Shown here: positions 6,500-7,799 of the stretch, piece by piece | Position numbering within the stretch: position 1 is the stretch's first letter | How the letters are laid out: each line of letters begins with the position of its first letter | NCBI GenBank assembly: GCA_005800965.1 | Contig: SYEA01000036.1 | Coordinates: 1-7,799 of the forward strand | Length of the DNA: 7,799 nt | From: Actinomycetota bacterium | Lineage (GTDB): Bacteria; Actinomycetota; Acidimicrobiia; Acidimicrobiales; Ilumatobacteraceae | Direction: 5' to 3' | Translations under genes and position numbers: made by a program | The notes under the pieces: model-generated | The model's input: only the letters and a program-made list of their open reading frames with translations | What the model was told of the DNA's origin: nothing | Databases searched by the model: none

Positions 6500-7799
6500 T
6501 CAGGCGGTCGGCTGTTTGGCGATCTCCGACAAAAATTCGTCGTTGGTCTTGAACGACTTCAGGCGGTCAATCAGCAACTCCAGACCAGGCGCTGCGTTAC
6601 CGTCAGCAGCCAAGCCACTCAACACGCGACGCAACTTCCAGACCATCTGCAGCTGCTTGCGATCAAACAGCAACTCTTCATGGCGAGTGCTGGATGCATC
6701 AACATCAATTGCTGGATACACACGCCGTTCGGCGAGTTTGCGATCGAGTCGCAACTCCATGTTGCCCGTTCCTTTGAATTCTTCGAAGATGGCTTCGTCC
6801 ATGCGGCTGTTGGTTTCGACCAATGCCGTAGCCAAGATGGTGAGGCTGCCACCCTCTTCAATGTTGCGGGCTGCACCAAAGAACTTCTTGGGCGGATACA
6901 ACGCACCGGCATCGATACCACCCGACATGATTCGACCCGACGTGGGCTGAGCCAAGTTGTAGGCGCGCGACAAACGTGTGATGCCGTCCAAGATGACCAC
7001 TACGTCTTCACCGATCTCAACGAGTCGCTTGGCTTTTTCAATGACCAACTCGGCCACTGCGGTGTGCTCTTCGGATGGGCGATCGAATGTCGAAGCGACT
7101 ACCTCGCCTTTTACCGTGCGACGCATGTCGGTTACTTCCTCAGGACGCTCGTCAATGAGCAGAACGATGAGTTTGACCTCAGGATGATTCTTTTCAATGT
7201 TGGTTGCAATCGTCTTCATCACGGTGGTCTTGCCCGCTTTGGGTGGCGACACGATGATGCCGCGCTGTCCTTTGCCGATCGGCGAAATCAAGTCGACGAT
7301 ACGCGCGGTCATATTCATTGGTTCATCCGACGATGACAACACCAATTTCTCATCCGGGAACAGCGGCGTGAGATCTTCGAACTTCTTCCTGTTGCGAGCC
7401 TTTTCAGGTTCACCACCATTGACCAAATACACCTCGAGCAACGCCGGGTTCTTTTCGTTGCGTCCAGCAGGACGCGACAAACCCGTCAGATGGTCACCTT
7501 TGCGTAAACCAAACTGGCGCGTGTACCGCACGGAAACGTAGGGGTCGTTGCGCGTCGGCAAGTAGCCATTGAGGCGTAAAAAGCCGTAGCCCTCATCGCG
7601 CAGGTCGAGATAACCCTCGACCTTGACTGGTTCGGTGCTCACCGGCTCGTTGGAGTCGACTTGATCTAGCTCGTAACGGTCATCGCCTTGTGGGCCGTCG
7701 TCACGACCACCTGGGCGACGGCGTCCACGACGACGACGGTTGCGGTCACCAAAATTGCGGTCACCAGAATCACGGTCGTTGCGGTCGTTGCGGTTGCCA
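6500..7799 (-). CDS. rho: Transcription termination factor Rho, N-terminus beyond the window
   Basis: Rho is a hexameric RNA helicase that binds nascent transcripts and uses ATP to pull RNA polymerase complexes apart. The window holds 432 residues; the start lies past the right edge. Window residues 1-52 form an Arg/Asn/Asp/Gly-rich, probably disordered RNA-binding extension with RND/GDRN repeats and runs of four and three arginines. The primary RNA-binding OB fold follows, with EGYGFLR (69-75). The ATPase domain has the Walker A loop SPPKAGKT (184-191), LLIDERPEEV (213-222), Walker B VVVILDG (266-272), the Q-loop/R-loop region SGGIDAGALYPPKKFFGAARN (292-312), and the conserved end EFKGTGNMELRLDR (340-353). 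A GTG at 7642 could look like a start, but the frame stays open upstream and the extension is typical of actinobacterial Rho, so it is internal. It is the first visible gene of the rho-unknown-prfA-prmC operon. Confidence 0.98.
   Translation of the reverse strand, partial: GNRNDRNDRDSGDRNFGDRNRRRRGRRRPGGRDDGPQGDDRYELDQVDSNEPVSTEPVKVEGYLDLRDEGYGFLRLNGYLPTRNDPYVSVRYTRQFGLRKGDHLTGLSRPAGRNEKNPALLEVYLVNGGEPEKARNRKKFEDLTPLFPDEKLVLSSSDEPMNMTARIVDLISPIGKGQRGIIVSPPKAGKTTVMKTIATNIEKNHPEVKLIVLLIDERPEEVTDMRRTVKGEVVASTFDRPSEEHTAVAELVIEKAKRLVEIGEDVVVILDGITRLSRAYNLAQPTSGRIMSGGIDAGALYPPKKFFGAARNIEEGGSLTILATALVETNSRMDEAIFEEFKGTGNMELRLDRKLAERRVYPAIDVDASSTRHEELLFDRKQLQMVWKLRRVLSGLAADGNAAPGLELLIDRLKSFKTNDEFLSEIAKQPTA
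7741..7797. repeat. Short in-frame repeats in the rho N-terminal extension
   Basis: Two 15-bp copies (7741-7755 and 7756-7770, one mismatch) are followed by three 9-bp units starting at 7771, 7780 and 7789. On the minus strand they encode the repeated GDRN/RND peptides of the Rho extension. All unit lengths are multiples of three, so copy changes would keep the frame. Confidence 0.8.

Noticed and set aside
6395..7336. 313-residue plus-strand open frame opposite rho
   Set aside because: It lies entirely opposite the strongly conserved rho and the start of the next gene, with no ribosome site or recognisable motif.
6500..7642. Rho starting at GTG 7642 as a complete 380-residue protein
   Set aside because: The frame continues without a stop to the window edge and encodes the basic extension typical of actinobacterial Rho.

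Overview
The window looks like ordinary chromosome from a GC-rich actinobacterium. The gene content follows the actinobacterial order rho, prfA, prmC, glyA, wecA-like (in many relatives this block leads into the ATP synthase operon). Rho has the Arg/Asn/Asp/Gly-rich N-terminal extension common in that phylum, and RpiB is of the mycobacterial Glu-base type. Acidimicrobiia (Ilumatobacter-like) is my best guess, from protein flavour and layout only; no rRNA or marker search was possible.

The window reads mostly on the minus strand, so transcription runs from high to low coordinates. At the right, an incomplete rho (6500-7799) is followed after one base by an unrecognised 332-residue protein (5500-6498). 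Then come prfA (release factor RF1, 4416-5489) and prmC (RF1/RF2 glutamine methyltransferase, 3559-4419), whose GTG start overlaps the prfA stop. These four genes look like one transcription/translation-termination operon: Rho ends transcripts, RF1 ends translation at UAA/UAG, and PrmC methylates the GGQ glutamine of RF1.

The only plus-strand gene (2033-3514) encodes a thiolase-fold protein of the TLP1 type with an extra C-terminal domain and no recognisable catalytic cysteines. It converges on prmC across a 44-bp gap that holds two 20-bp tandem repeats, each able to fold into a small hairpin with a UACG loop. It diverges from rpiB across 50 bp, at whose edge lies an imperfect dyad covering its own start codon.

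Left of this, a second minus-strand operon carries rpiB (ribose-5-phosphate isomerase B), glyA (serine hydroxymethyltransferase, 5 bp later) and the first 66 codons of a WecA/MraY-family undecaprenyl-phosphate sugar-1-phosphate transferase that runs off the left edge. Compared with the usual actinobacterial order, rpmE is absent between rho and prfA and a sua5/tsaC gene is absent after prmC. The unknown gene and the thiolase-like gene sit at those two places. No tRNA, rRNA, CRISPR, insertion sequence or phage feature was seen. There is no gene-free stretch over 300 bases.
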